From Myxococcales bacterium UBA1660 (GTDB lineage: Bacteria; Myxococcota_A; Polyangia; Polyangiales; Houyiibacteriaceae): a stretch of 25,750 nucleotides of DNA. The notes under the pieces were generated by a model that did no database searches, had not been told where the DNA came from, and saw only the letters and a program-made list of their open reading frames with translations. This document shows positions 1 to 7,253 of the stretch, piece after piece. Position 1 is the first letter of the stretch. Every line of letters starts with the position of its first letter. Location: the NCBI GenBank assembly GCA_002320815.1, contig DCLA01000097.1, positions 1-25,750 of the forward strand. The letters are read 5' to 3'. The position numbers and the translations under genes were made by a program.

Positions 1-297
1 GCTCCGAGTGCGATCCAGACCCAGTTCGAAGATGCGGCTCGGAAGGTCTGTCGGAGCTATCTGCGGTGTTACGGGTATTCTTCCACATCTCCAGAGATCG
101 ACGAGTGCGCGGATAACTTGGTCGAGGAGTACTCTTCGCTGAGCGACGACTGCCTCGAGGCCTACGCGATCATTTTCGATTGTTACGCCGACGTCATCGG
201 CGACACGTGCGGCTCGGTCTCCGATTCGGAGCTGGCGGCCGCTTGCGGGAGCGAGTTCGGCGACGCCCTCGAGCTCTGCCCGTCGATCGACTTCTGA
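1..297 (+). CDS. Cys-rich small protein, C-terminal part (5' truncated)
   Basis: An open frame runs from the window edge to a TGA at 295-297 and codes for 98 visible residues. The start lies upstream of the window. It has eight cysteines spaced through a mostly acidic, probably helical chain (local contexts KVC, LRC, DEC, DDC, FDC, DTC, AAC and ELC). The even number suggests disulphides and an extracytoplasmic location. I infer that it is the tail of a small secreted or lipid-anchored protein of the kind common in myxobacteria, but the signal sequence is not visible. It ends 12 nt before the sulfotransferase start, so the two could be co-transcribed. No function can be assigned. Confidence 0.7.
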   Translation, partial: APSAIQTQFEDAARKVCRSYLRCYGYSSTSPEIDECADNLVEEYSSLSDDCLEAYAIIFDCYADVIGDTCGSVSDSELAAACGSEFGDALELCPSIDF

Positions 298-309
298 CGA
301 CGGGCTCGC

Positions 310-1134
310 GTGATCGTCGTCAGCGGCACCAAGCGGTCGGGGACGTCCATGTGGATGCAGGTCCTCGCCGCGGCGGGGTTCGAGCCCCTCGGTGCCGCGT
401 TCCCAGGGCGCTGGAAGGAGTCCATCGGGGACGCCAATCCCGAGGGCTTCTTCGAGTCCCGGTTCCGCGATGGGGTCTACCACGCGACCAACCCGCTCCC
501 GGGCGGCATCTACGTCCATCCGGACCGGGTCCGGGACCGGGCGGTGAAGGTCTTCCCCTTCGGGGTCCGGCGTAGCCACCGCGCGTTCCTGGACCGGGTG
601 GTCGTCACCATGCGGCCCTGCGCCGAGTACGTCCGTTCCCGGGCGCGCCTCTATGCGATGGAAAGCGCGCACCGGGACCAGGAGCTCGGCGAACGGGTGA
701 CGCCGGTCCGGTACGTCCCCGCATACCTGGAGTGGTTCTTCGAGAACCTCACGCTCCTCGGGGACCTTCGACTCCGGAGGATCCCGCACCGGGTCGTCAC
801 CTATCACCGAGCGCTCCGGAAGCCGCAGGCGGTCGCGGAGGTGATCCGGTGGCTGGGCGGCGACGCCGACGCTGGAGTGGCCGAGCTCCGCGCCGAGCGA
901 CGGACTCAGGTCGGTGGCTGGACCTCCGACTCCGAGGTTCCCGAGTACCTCCGGCACCTCTTCGACGAGCTCCACGCGGTCCATGACGAGGGACGCCCGA
1001 TCGGCGACGGGCTGGCCGAGCGCCTGCGGGCGGCTCGGACGGAGCTGCTGCCCGCCTTCGACGAGGCGCGACGCGTGCAACGGGTCGACCAGCGCCGCTG
1101 GGCGAGCGACGTCGCGGAGCGGGTACGCCGATGA
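310..1134 (+). CDS. Sulfotransferase-family protein
   Basis: This 274-residue protein starts at GTG 310. The N-terminus is a beta strand running into a P-loop-like 5'-phosphosulfate-binding motif (SGTKRSGTSMW, residues 5-15), as in PAPS-dependent sulfotransferases. RVVVTMRP with a following Ser (R102, P103, S110) fits the RxP-xxxxxx-S 3'-phosphate-binding motif. The length is normal for small bacterial sulfotransferases. The family transfers sulfuryl from PAPS to hydroxyl or amino groups; the substrate here is unknown. There is no signal peptide, so it is probably cytoplasmic. The stop overlaps the next gene's start as ATGA, so the two are translationally coupled, and the partner looks like a reduced copy of this protein. 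No clear promoter is seen. The family assignment is good; enzymatic activity is inferred. Confidence 0.78.
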   Translation: MIVVSGTKRSGTSMWMQVLAAAGFEPLGAAFPGRWKESIGDANPEGFFESRFRDGVYHATNPLPGGIYVHPDRVRDRAVKVFPFGVRRSHRAFLDRVVVTMRPCAEYVRSRARLYAMESAHRDQELGERVTPVRYVPAYLEWFFENLTLLGDLRLRRIPHRVVTYHRALRKPQAVAEVIRWLGGDADAGVAELRAERRTQVGGWTSDSEVPEYLRHLFDELHAVHDEGRPIGDGLAERLRAARTELLPAFDEARRVQRVDQRRWASDVAERVRR

Positions 1135-1658
1135 TCGCGGTCGTTGGCGCCGGCCCCCGCGCGGCCGAGTGGGCCCTCGCCACCCTCGAGGGTGGCGGGC
1201 TTCCCGTGCGGCGTGATCTGCCCGACGGTCTCTATTTCGCCACCAATCCTGGCCGCGACGGCCACTACCTGTTCCCGGAGGAGCTCGCCGGCATCGTCGC
1301 CCTGGTGAGTCCCACCGGCCTCGACCGAACTGATCCCGCCTTCCTGGAGCGCGTGCTCCTGGTCGCCGACCCGGCCCCCGGGGACGGGTGGCTGGTGACC
1401 GTCCACGACGTCTTGGCGGACGTGAGCATGCGGGGCTTGCCCTTCTGGAGCGTCTCGGTGGTCGAGCCGGTCCTGGAGGGGCTCGGCCCGTGGCTCGGGC
1501 AGGGCGCCTTCCCCATGGCCCCCTCTCCGTTGCCGACGACGGTGGAACGGTTGGACCCGGTCCCCGCGGCCATTCACGCGGCCCTCGCCACCCGCGGGGA
1601 CCTCGACGACGAGCTGACCGAAGCCCTGGTCGCGCGGGCCGACGCCGCGCGAAAGTAG
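1131..1658 (+). CDS. Shortened, P-loop-less sulfotransferase relative
   Basis: The 175-residue protein starts at ATG 1131 inside the upstream stop (ATGA). Reading it against the upstream sulfotransferase shows common descent. Both begin MI-V, with an aligned W-xxx-L-xxx-G helix. PDGLYFATNP matches RDGVYHATNP, and FLERVLLVADP matches FLDRVVVTMRP. The nucleotide-binding features are gone: the P-loop is GAGPRAAEW instead of GTKRSGTSMW, and the 3'-phosphate Arg is Ala (position 79). About 100 residues of the family's C-terminal part are missing or replaced. The frame is intact with normal codon use, so it is not an obvious pseudogene. It is probably a non-catalytic partner or regulator of the upstream enzyme; the role is inference. 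Confidence 0.65.
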   Translation: MIAVVGAGPRAAEWALATLEGGGLPVRRDLPDGLYFATNPGRDGHYLFPEELAGIVALVSPTGLDRTDPAFLERVLLVADPAPGDGWLVTVHDVLADVSMRGLPFWSVSVVEPVLEGLGPWLGQGAFPMAPSPLPTTVERLDPVPAAIHAALATRGDLDDELTEALVARADAARK

Positions 1659-1679
1659 CGGGGCCCGCGGAGCCCTCGC

Positions 1680-1685
1680 TACCCT
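1680..1685 (+). promoter_or_regulatory. Putative -10 element for the diiron-like gene
   Basis: TACCCT ends 6 nt before ATG 1692. A GGAGG (1686-1690) lies only 1 nt from the ATG, too close for normal Shine-Dalgarno use, so a leaderless transcript is the simpler reading. Confidence 0.4.
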
Positions 1686-1691
1686 GGAGGT

Positions 1692-2435
1692 ATGGACCGC
1701 GAGGGCTTCAAGGAAGCGCTGCTCCAGGTGATGGAGCGCAAGGAGCACTGGGCCTGGCCGGGGTTCACCCAGGGGCTGGTCCCCCGGGACCGGCTCCACC
1801 TGCACCTCGAACAGGAGTGGGCGGTCTACGTCCGCGACTTCCCGGTGCTGGTCGGCTGGGCCTACGTGCAGTGCCCCATCGCCAGCGTGCGCCGGGACCT
1901 CGCCGAGAACCTCTACGAGGAGGAGACCGGGGGGCTGGTGGCCGGTCGCCCGCATCCGGAGCTTTTCCTCGAGTACCCGCGGGGCCTGGGATTCGACCTG
2001 CGCCGCTTCGATTCGGTAGAGCTCGCGCCGGCGGCGGCGCGCTACCGGGCGGTCCTCGACGACGCGACCCAGCGGCGCGGGTGGGCTCCGGCGGCGGCGG
2101 TGACGACGATCTTCCTCGAAGGGACCAAGTACGACCGCGGCGAGCTCGAAGAAGCCCCCAAGCGGCCCGCCCCGCCGCTCTCCGAGCATCCGCTGGTGAA
2201 GCACTACGGCCTGCCCCTCGAGCACCTCGCGCTCACCAAGGCCCACCGTCAGGTGGAAGGCAGCCACCGGCAGGACGCCTGGGGCATCATGCTGGACCAC
2301 GTCGAGGCCGGCGACCGACCCGGCGTCGTCGCCGCGATGGAGGCCGCCCTCGAGGCCTGGCAGGCCTACCGGGACGAGGTCGCCGCGGCCTGCGGGCTGG
2401 TGCGCGGGCCCGCCGGGCGACCCGAGCGCGCCTAG
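1692..2435 (+). CDS. Haem-oxygenase-like diiron oxidase (HDO; TenA/PqqC/CADD-like)
   Basis: This is a 247-residue, all-helical soluble protein. Its putative metal ligands follow the pattern of the haem-oxygenase-like diiron (HDO) family: E78 and H88, then E143 (FLEGTKY), then H185-xxx-E189-xx-H192. Chlamydial CADD has E81/H88, E142 and H174-xxx-D178-xx-H181, so order and spacing agree closely. HDO enzymes use a dinuclear metal site and O2 to oxidise or cleave amino acids, fatty acids or cofactors; PqqC is the cofactor-free relative. I see no partner gene that fixes the substrate, and there is no PQQ gene in the window. The start ATG 1692 has its own putative -10 element. It lies 33 nt after the sulfotransferase pair, so functional linkage to them is possible but unproven. 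Confidence 0.75.
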   Translation: MDREGFKEALLQVMERKEHWAWPGFTQGLVPRDRLHLHLEQEWAVYVRDFPVLVGWAYVQCPIASVRRDLAENLYEEETGGLVAGRPHPELFLEYPRGLGFDLRRFDSVELAPAAARYRAVLDDATQRRGWAPAAAVTTIFLEGTKYDRGELEEAPKRPAPPLSEHPLVKHYGLPLEHLALTKAHRQVEGSHRQDAWGIMLDHVEAGDRPGVVAAMEAALEAWQAYRDEVAAACGLVRGPAGRPERA

Positions 2436-2441
2436 CGGACA

Positions 2442-2467
2442 CCGAGCGCCGAACCCCGTCGGCTCGG
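2442..2467. terminator. Hairpin between convergent genes
   Basis: CCGAG + CCGA pairs with TCGG + CTCGG around a 6-nt loop, with a 2-nt CG bulge on the left arm. It sits between a plus-strand stop (2435) and a minus-strand stop (2499), as expected for a bidirectional terminator. There is no T-run. Confidence 0.4.
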
Positions 2468-2498
2468 CGCGTTCGGCAAGCCACGCGCCTCGTGTTCG

Positions 2499-3611
2499 TC
2501 AGGGAGCGGGTGCGGCTACGGGCGCCGGTGCGGCTGCTGGCGCCGGTGCGGCAGCCGGCGCCGCGGGCGCGGGCTGCGCCGGAGCGCCGGCCACCTCGTA
2601 GAGCGCCGTCGCGGGGACCATGCCCCGGATGGCGACCATGTCGTCGACGGCCACGAAGACGTCCACGCCCGCGGTCGAGCGGGCCATCTCGCGGGCCCAG
2701 CCGTCGGTCTCCAGGCGCGCCACCTTCTGCTCGGCGTAGCGCACCCAGGTGCCCGCGCGGACGCGCCACAGGGGGCGCTCTTCGTCGTGGCGGAGGCGCA
2801 TGGGCACCTCCCCCTCGGCGGCTGCGGGGCGCTCGGCGGGCGCCTGCTCGAGGGCCGCGGCGGGCAGCAGGTCGGCGTTGGTGAAGCCCACCAGGTAGGG
2901 CCCGGTGCCCACGCGGATGGCCTTCCACTCGCCGCGCTCCTGGACGAGCTGGACCACCATGGGGGGATCGAGCGCGGGCAGGGAGGCGATGACCTCGCCG
3001 TTCGGACCGTCGAGGAGGGGCACCTGCATCCCCGCGGGGAGCGCGCGGGGCTCGCCGGGCTCGAAGGGCTCGGCGCTCGGCCCCACGGTCGCCGCCAGGC
3101 GGTCCATCGGGTAGACGCCCTCGAAGGCGGGGAGCTCGACGCCCTCGCGCCCGAAGCGCGCGCCGGCGCGGACCCGGGCCAGGCCCTCGTCTTCGGCGGG
3201 GGCCAGGAAGGTCACGTAGTCCCCCTCGGTCACGTAGACCGAGGTGCCGCCGATCTTGCCCCGGCGCGTGACCCGGAGGTCGAAGCGCGAGGCGTCGAGG
3301 AGCGCCTTCACCTTCATCCCGCCCTGCAGGATGCGGACGGGCACGTGGCCCCCTTCGGGGAAGCCGGCGATGTCCAGGGGAGTGCCTTCGGAGACGTAGC
3401 CGATGCGGGCCAAGCCCGCGGGGGTCTCGAAGAGGAGGGCGGCCCCGGCGCCGGGGCCGGCGACGTACTCGCGCGGCCACCGGTCGGCGTCGCGACCCGC
3501 CTCGCCGCCGGCGGGCTCGGGCGCGGTGCCGACGACCACGGTCTGGGGTTCCTCGCACGCGCTCGACAGCAGCGCGGCGCCGATCAGCGCCAGGAAGGAC
3601 TTGCGTGCCAT
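2499..3611 (-). CDS. SH3-like lipoprotein with Ala/Pro-rich tail
   Basis: The 370-residue protein starts at ATG 3611. The open frame extends further upstream, but only this ATG puts a signal peptide at the N-terminus: MARKS, then a hydrophobic stretch ending LLSSAC, with the lipidation Cys at 19 followed by EE. The lipobox is imperfect (Ser at -3). Residues about 195-250 read like a bacterial SH3 fold (LLDGP, then V-x-L-V-Q-E-R-G-E-W, then YLVGFTNADLL); two further beta-rich segments may be divergent copies. The last 30 residues are a low-complexity Ala/Pro run, probably a periplasmic or wall-spanning linker. It follows the histone-like gene by 49 nt on the same strand and may share its transcript. 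The function is unknown; peptidoglycan or protein binding would be a guess from the SH3-like region. Confidence 0.75.
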   Translation of the reverse strand: MARKSFLALIGAALLSSACEEPQTVVVGTAPEPAGGEAGRDADRWPREYVAGPGAGAALLFETPAGLARIGYVSEGTPLDIAGFPEGGHVPVRILQGGMKVKALLDASRFDLRVTRRGKIGGTSVYVTEGDYVTFLAPAEDEGLARVRAGARFGREGVELPAFEGVYPMDRLAATVGPSAEPFEPGEPRALPAGMQVPLLDGPNGEVIASLPALDPPMVVQLVQERGEWKAIRVGTGPYLVGFTNADLLPAAALEQAPAERPAAAEGEVPMRLRHDEERPLWRVRAGTWVRYAEQKVARLETDGWAREMARSTAGVDVFVAVDDMVAIRGMVPATALYEVAGAPAQPAPAAPAAAPAPAAAPAPVAAPAP

Positions 3612-3660
3612 TCTGCGGAGATACCGGAAAATGAACGCGAGCGCCAAAAGCGGCGCGCCT

Positions 3661-4482
3661 TCAGCGGTAGCGGACCCGGAGCTTGAAGCCGAGGTTGGTG
3701 GCGATCTGCTGGGCGATGGAGCGGGGGATCCGGTCCAGCCGGTCCTCGACGACGGCGCGGGCTCGGGCATGGGGCTCGCCCTTCAGGGCCGGCAGCACGA
3801 TCTCCGACCAGCGGAGCAGGGTCTTGCCGTTGGCGCCCTCGAGGGCGTGGGTGAGGATGGGCTCGAGGCGCTTCTGGTAGGCGACCGAGGCGGTGCAGAG
3901 GTTGGCGAAGGTGCGGACCAGGCCATCCTTGCCGTCGGCCAGGGTGGGCTCGAAGGCGTCCTTCAGGGTCGCCAGGTGCTTGGCCACTCGGGCCGGGCTG
4001 ATCTTGGCGATGGCCGGGAGCGCGTCGCCCGCGGTCTGCACCACGCGCTTGGGCTTCGCGGTCAGCGCCCGCGCGAACTTCTCCACGTGGGAAACGAGGA
4101 GCTCGGGCTTCTCGTTGACGATCTCGTGCACCACCCGGGCAGCCTTGGTGGCCACCGTGCGCCGGGAATCGAGCATCAACTCGACCTGCTCGGTGACCAG
4201 GCTGGCCGGAGTCTCCTCGGCCATGATCCGCGCGGCTTCGCCCGCGGAACCGCCCCCGGTCTTGGGCGGCGCTTCGCTGGCGCCGTCCGTCTTCTTGGTC
4301 GTCTTGGAGGCAGCCTTCGCCGTCTTCTTGGCGGAGCTCTTCTTCTTGGCCGGCGCCTTCTTGGTCGCCTTCGCGGTGGCCTTGCTGCTGCTGGTCGCCT
4401 TCTTGGCGCCGCTCGCGTCGGCCTTCGTGGCCTTGCTCTTGGCGGTCTTGCGAGCAGTCTTCGTGGCTTTCTTGGTGGCCAT
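3661..4482 (-). CDS. Histone H1-like Lys/Ala tail fused to helical-repeat domain
   Basis: The 273-residue protein starts at ATG 4482, the second of two adjacent ATGs. A GGAGG lies 4 nt upstream of it but only 1 nt from the first ATG (4485). Residues 1-65 are almost entirely Lys, Ala, Thr and Ser with KKA/KTAK repeats, as in eukaryotic H1 tails and bacterial histone-H1-like nucleoid proteins, so DNA binding is likely. A Gly/Pro-rich hinge (70-82) leads to an all-helical domain (85-273) built of roughly 38-residue helix pairs, resembling HEAT/ARM repeats (for example ARVVHEIVNEKPELLVSHV, then TAGDALPAIAKISPARVAKH). A nucleoid role is inferred. It has a good promoter candidate 45-70 nt upstream. 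Confidence 0.75.
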   Translation of the reverse strand: MATKKATKTARKTAKSKATKADASGAKKATSSSKATAKATKKAPAKKKSSAKKTAKAASKTTKKTDGASEAPPKTGGGSAGEAARIMAEETPASLVTEQVELMLDSRRTVATKAARVVHEIVNEKPELLVSHVEKFARALTAKPKRVVQTAGDALPAIAKISPARVAKHLATLKDAFEPTLADGKDGLVRTFANLCTASVAYQKRLEPILTHALEGANGKTLLRWSEIVLPALKGEPHARARAVVEDRLDRIPRSIAQQIATNLGFKLRVRYR

Positions 4483-4525
4483 CATTCCTCCGGGCTCGTT
4501 GCCCTTGGCCTCTCCGGCCGTCGCC

Positions 4526-4554
4526 AGAATAGGCGAATGGCGTCGTCGACCCAA
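4526..4554 (-). promoter_or_regulatory. Putative sigma70-type promoter of the H1-like gene
   Basis: On the minus strand, TTGGGT (4554-4549) and TATTCT (4531-4526) are separated by exactly 17 nt. The predicted start is near 4519, giving a leader of about 37 nt that holds the GGAGG ribosome binding site of ATG 4482. Confidence 0.4.
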
Positions 4555-4571
4555 GCTCTGAACGGGTTTGG

Positions 4572-4586
4572 GCCCCTCGGAAGGGC
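4572..4586. terminator. Weak hairpin after the esterase gene
   Basis: GCCC and GGGC arms, with one extra possible T-A pair inside, lie directly after the esterase stop codon. The stem is short and has no T-run, so this is low confidence. Confidence 0.22.
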
Positions 4587-5594
4587 TCAGGCGGCCAGCT
4601 TGGCCACCAGCCAGGGCAGGGAGTCCGCGTAGCGGTAGCTGGTGCCTCGATGGCCCCCCGAGAACTCCTCGGCGTGCACCTCCACCCCGCCATTCACGGA
4701 CTGAACGGCCTCGGCCAGGCGTCGGGCGGCGAAGTGCAGACCATGCTCGTCGCGGTTTCCGGCGTCGATGAAGAGCCCCGTGAGGGAGCGCGCGGCGGCG
4801 GCGAGGCCTTCGGGGCGCTCCAGGGGGTCGTGGGCCAGCCAGCGGGTCCAGCCCTCGGGGACGATCTCCGCGGTGCGGGGGTCGAAGGGGAGCTGGCAGT
4901 AGGGCAGGGCGCCGTCGGGCTCGGGGGCGTAGGCGGCGGAGCAGGCCATGACCAGGAGGGCATCGAAAGCGAAGGCTCCCTGGGGGCCCTTCTCGGTGAC
5001 CGCGCGGGCGAAGGCCTCGAGGCCGCCCGCGTTCTCCAGGGCGATGGCGGCGTGGTGGAGCATGGGCCGCATGGTCACCTCGAAGCCCGCGTCGCCGGCG
5101 TGGAAGCCGACCGCCGCGACGGTGCCCGGGCGGTCCATGGCCAGCCGGAGCGCACCGAAGCCCCCGGAGCTGCGGCCGGCGATGGCGCGCCCCTCGGCGC
5201 CGGGCACGGTGTCCAGCTCCTGGTCCACGACGGGCAGGATCTCCTCGGCCAGGTAGGTCTGGTAGGCGCCGGTCGCCGCCGAGTCCACGAACTGCGAGCC
5301 CGCCCAGCGGTTGGTGCAGTCGGGCATGATCAGGATCGCCGGGGCGCTCTCCCCGGCGACGATCTGCTGGTCGAAGCGCTCGGCCGTGTTCGGCTCGAAG
5401 GGCTTGTAGCCGAGCATCGAGCGGTGATTGGCCGCGAAGCCCGGCAGCAGGGTCACGGTGGGGAAGCGCGCGCCCTTCTCGCCGTAGCCCGGCGGGAGGT
5501 ACGCCAGGACCTCGCGGGTCGTGGGGTCGCCGAGGGGGTTGCCGTCGAGGCAGCGGCTCTCGTGCTTCAGGGTGATCAGCCGTCCGTGGAGCAT
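4587..5594 (-). CDS. Serine esterase, alpha/beta hydrolase (putative esterase family, PF00756-like)
   Basis: With start ATG 5594 the protein has 335 residues. The N-terminal region GNPLGDP...YLPPGY is typical of the esterase D/antigen 85-like group. The catalytic triad is readable: nucleophile S142 in GRSSGG, acid D282 in AGNRDEHG, and H315 in SGGHRGTSYRY. There is no signal peptide, so it is cytoplasmic and probably acts on short-chain or activated esters. A GTG at 5609 would add five residues. I prefer ATG 5594 because TATGGG sits 5 nt upstream, close to the leaderless pattern seen elsewhere here, and family members begin near the GRL motif. It diverges from rph across 65 nt. No obvious metabolic partner is nearby. 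Confidence 0.85.
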   Translation of the reverse strand: MLHGRLITLKHESRCLDGNPLGDPTTREVLAYLPPGYGEKGARFPTVTLLPGFAANHRSMLGYKPFEPNTAERFDQQIVAGESAPAILIMPDCTNRWAGSQFVDSAATGAYQTYLAEEILPVVDQELDTVPGAEGRAIAGRSSGGFGALRLAMDRPGTVAAVGFHAGDAGFEVTMRPMLHHAAIALENAGGLEAFARAVTEKGPQGAFAFDALLVMACSAAYAPEPDGALPYCQLPFDPRTAEIVPEGWTRWLAHDPLERPEGLAAAARSLTGLFIDAGNRDEHGLHFAARRLAEAVQSVNGGVEVHAEEFSGGHRGTSYRYADSLPWLVAKLAA

Positions 5595-5622
5595 GGGGCC
5601 CCATAGCACGGCCCGGGCGACC

Positions 5623-5651
5623 TTGACCCCGGCGGTGCTTCGCGAAAGGGT
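5623..5651 (+). promoter_or_regulatory. Putative rph promoter
   Basis: TTGACC (5623-5628) and AAGGGT (5646-5651) are separated by 17 nt. The -10 ends 8 nt before ATG 5660, so the transcript would be leaderless or nearly so. The -35 matches the sigma70 consensus in five of six positions; the -10 is poor. Confidence 0.45.
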
Positions 5652-5659
5652 GCGCCCCC

Positions 5660-6409
5660 ATGAGCCGCCCCGACCAGCGCGCCGCCGACGAGCCGCGTCC
5701 CATCACCGTCGAGATCGGGATCCAGCACAACCCGGAGGGGTCGGTGCTCTACCGCTGCGGCGGCACCGCGGTGCTCGTCAGCGCCTCCATCGAAGACGGC
5801 GCGCCCCGCTGGCTCGAGCAGCCGGGGCACGGCTGGCTCACCGCGGAGTACCAGATGCACCCCCGGGCCAACCGCCGTCGCCAACAGCGCGAAGGGCGCC
5901 GCGGGAGCATCGGCGGGCGCACCGCGGAGATCCAGCGGCTCATCGGGCGCGCCTTGCGTTCCAGCATCCGCCTGGACCGCCTGGGCGAGCGGGTCATCAC
6001 CATCGACTGCGACGTCCTCGATGCCGACGGAGGGACCCGCACCGCGTCGGTCACCGGCGGCTTCATCGCCCTGGCCCTGGCCCTCGACGGGCTGAAGAAG
6101 AAGGGCAAGGTCCGCGCGGGGATCCTGCGCAGCCCCGTCGCCGCCATCAGCGTGGGCCTCCTGAACGACGCGCCCCTCCTGGACCTCTGCTACGCCGAGG
6201 ACCGCGACGCCGAGGTCGACCTCAACGTCGTGGGGACCGCCGAGGGCGCCTTCGTGGAGGTCCAGGGTACCGCCGAGGGCGCCCCCGTCCCGCGGGAGCA
6301 CCTGGACTCCATGCTCGACCTGGCCCTCGGCAGCATGCCCCGCCTCGTCGCCGCCCAGCGCCTCGCCCTGGAGACCGCGGGCGCGGACCTCGACGGCTTG
6401 CTGGGCTAG
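5660..6409 (+). CDS. rph: Ribonuclease PH
   Basis: This 249-residue phosphorolytic 3'-5' exoribonuclease trims tRNA precursors using inorganic phosphate, as a hexameric ring in the cytoplasm. It contains the family signature runs: SIGGRTAEIQRLIGRALR (83-100), with the phosphate-binding GR-T-EIQRLIGR region, and TIDCDVLDADGGTRTAS (114-130). Later come the EDRDAEVDLNVV acidic motif and FVEVQGTAEG. The length is close to the usual 238-245 residues, with about ten extra N-terminal residues. Start ATG 5660 follows the promoter described above and has no Shine-Dalgarno sequence. It is convergent with the MscS gene 12 nt downstream. An RdgB gene lies 4 kb away; rph and rdgB are adjacent in many bacteria but here are separated by the MscS/ATPase operon. 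Confidence 0.96.
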   Translation: MSRPDQRAADEPRPITVEIGIQHNPEGSVLYRCGGTAVLVSASIEDGAPRWLEQPGHGWLTAEYQMHPRANRRRQQREGRRGSIGGRTAEIQRLIGRALRSSIRLDRLGERVITIDCDVLDADGGTRTASVTGGFIALALALDGLKKKGKVRAGILRSPVAAISVGLLNDAPLLDLCYAEDRDAEVDLNVVGTAEGAFVEVQGTAEGAPVPREHLDSMLDLALGSMPRLVAAQRLALETAGADLDGLLG

Positions 6410-6421
6410 CGGGACGCGCCC

Positions 6422-7240
6422 TCAGGCGGCGCGGGCTTCCCGGTGGAGGATCGCGGGGGGCGCGATGTCGTGGTGGCGGAAGGCCATCGCGACCTGCTCG
6501 GTCACATCGGTCTCCAGCGCCTTCTCGTACTTCACGTCCAGCACGTAGACCTTGGCCCGGAGCCGGAGGCCGACCGCCTCGCCGAGCGTGATGGGGCTGA
6601 CGACGACCACCCAGGGCTTCTCCAGGTAGGCGTAGCGGCTCGCGGTGAGCGCCTCGCCCACCAAACGCTTGGCGAGCTCGAGGTTCTGGTCGGCGCCGAT
6701 GAGGAAGTCGACCTGCACCAGCATGTCCAGGGCGCCGGCGTTGCCGCTGGCCACCGGGTCGGTGAGGAACTTGTTGTTGGGGATGGTGACCAGGTTGTCG
6801 TCGAGGGTCACCAACCGGACGGTGCGCAGGCCGATCTCGATGACCTCGCCGTAGTAGGAGCCGAAGCTGATCCGATCCCCGACCTGGAAGGGCCGGTCGA
6901 CCAGGATGATGATCCCCGCGATCATCGAGGCCAGCAGGTCCTTGAAGGCGAAACCCATGGCCACGGCGATGGTGCCGCCCAAGGCCAGCAGCGCTTCGCT
7001 GGAGAACGAGAAGAGGAAGCTCGCGGCGATGAGGATGCCGACGAAGAAGACCACCAGCCGCAGCACGGCCTTGGTCTGCTGCAGGACCAAGCGGCGGTCG
7101 GCGAAGCGCTCGCCCAGGTTGCCCAGGAGCCGCGCCACGAAGGACGCGGCCACGTAGGTCAGGGCCAGGACCAGGAGGGCCGGGAGGATCCCGCCGGGGC
7201 GGAGAAACTCGAAGAGCGAGGTGGGGTCGGGCGTGTCCAT
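6422..7240 (-). CDS. MscS-family mechanosensitive channel
   Basis: The 272-residue protein has the minimal MscS layout. Membrane helices lie at about 18-36, 58-79 and 84-114. The last is the Gly/Ala-rich pore helix (GGTIAVAMGFAFKDLLASM), followed by the beta-domain signature DRPFQVGDRI (115-124) and IPNNKFLT (153-160). An alpha/beta cytoplasmic vestibule follows. MscS heptamers open under membrane tension and release small solutes during osmotic downshock. The start ATG 7240 has GGAG 5 nt upstream. The gene begins 13 nt after the stop of the large membrane ATPase, so the two form an operon. It has no large periplasmic domain of its own, and the upstream gene supplies a MscK/MscM-like one as a separate protein. 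Confidence 0.93.
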   Translation of the reverse strand: MDTPDPTSLFEFLRPGGILPALLVLALTYVAASFVARLLGNLGERFADRRLVLQQTKAVLRLVVFFVGILIAASFLFSFSSEALLALGGTIAVAMGFAFKDLLASMIAGIIILVDRPFQVGDRISFGSYYGEVIEIGLRTVRLVTLDDNLVTIPNNKFLTDPVASGNAGALDMLVQVDFLIGADQNLELAKRLVGEALTASRYAYLEKPWVVVVSPITLGEAVGLRLRAKVYVLDVKYEKALETDVTEQVAMAFRHHDIAPPAILHREARAA

Positions 7241-7253
7241 GAGGTCTCCGGGA

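Noticed and set aside
1131..1658. The second sulfotransferase-like gene as a decaying pseudogene
   Set aside because: The frame is intact, codon use is like its neighbours and translation is coupled to the upstream gene; decay cannot be excluded but is not supported.
2503..2590. Tandem-repeat-like GC sequence
   Set aside because: It codes for the Ala/Pro tail of the lipoprotein; codon-level low complexity explains it.
4270..4480. Repetitive CTTCTTGG-type sequence, considered as a DNA repeat array
   Set aside because: It is the reverse of Lys-Lys-Ala codons in the H1-like tail, not an independent repeat.
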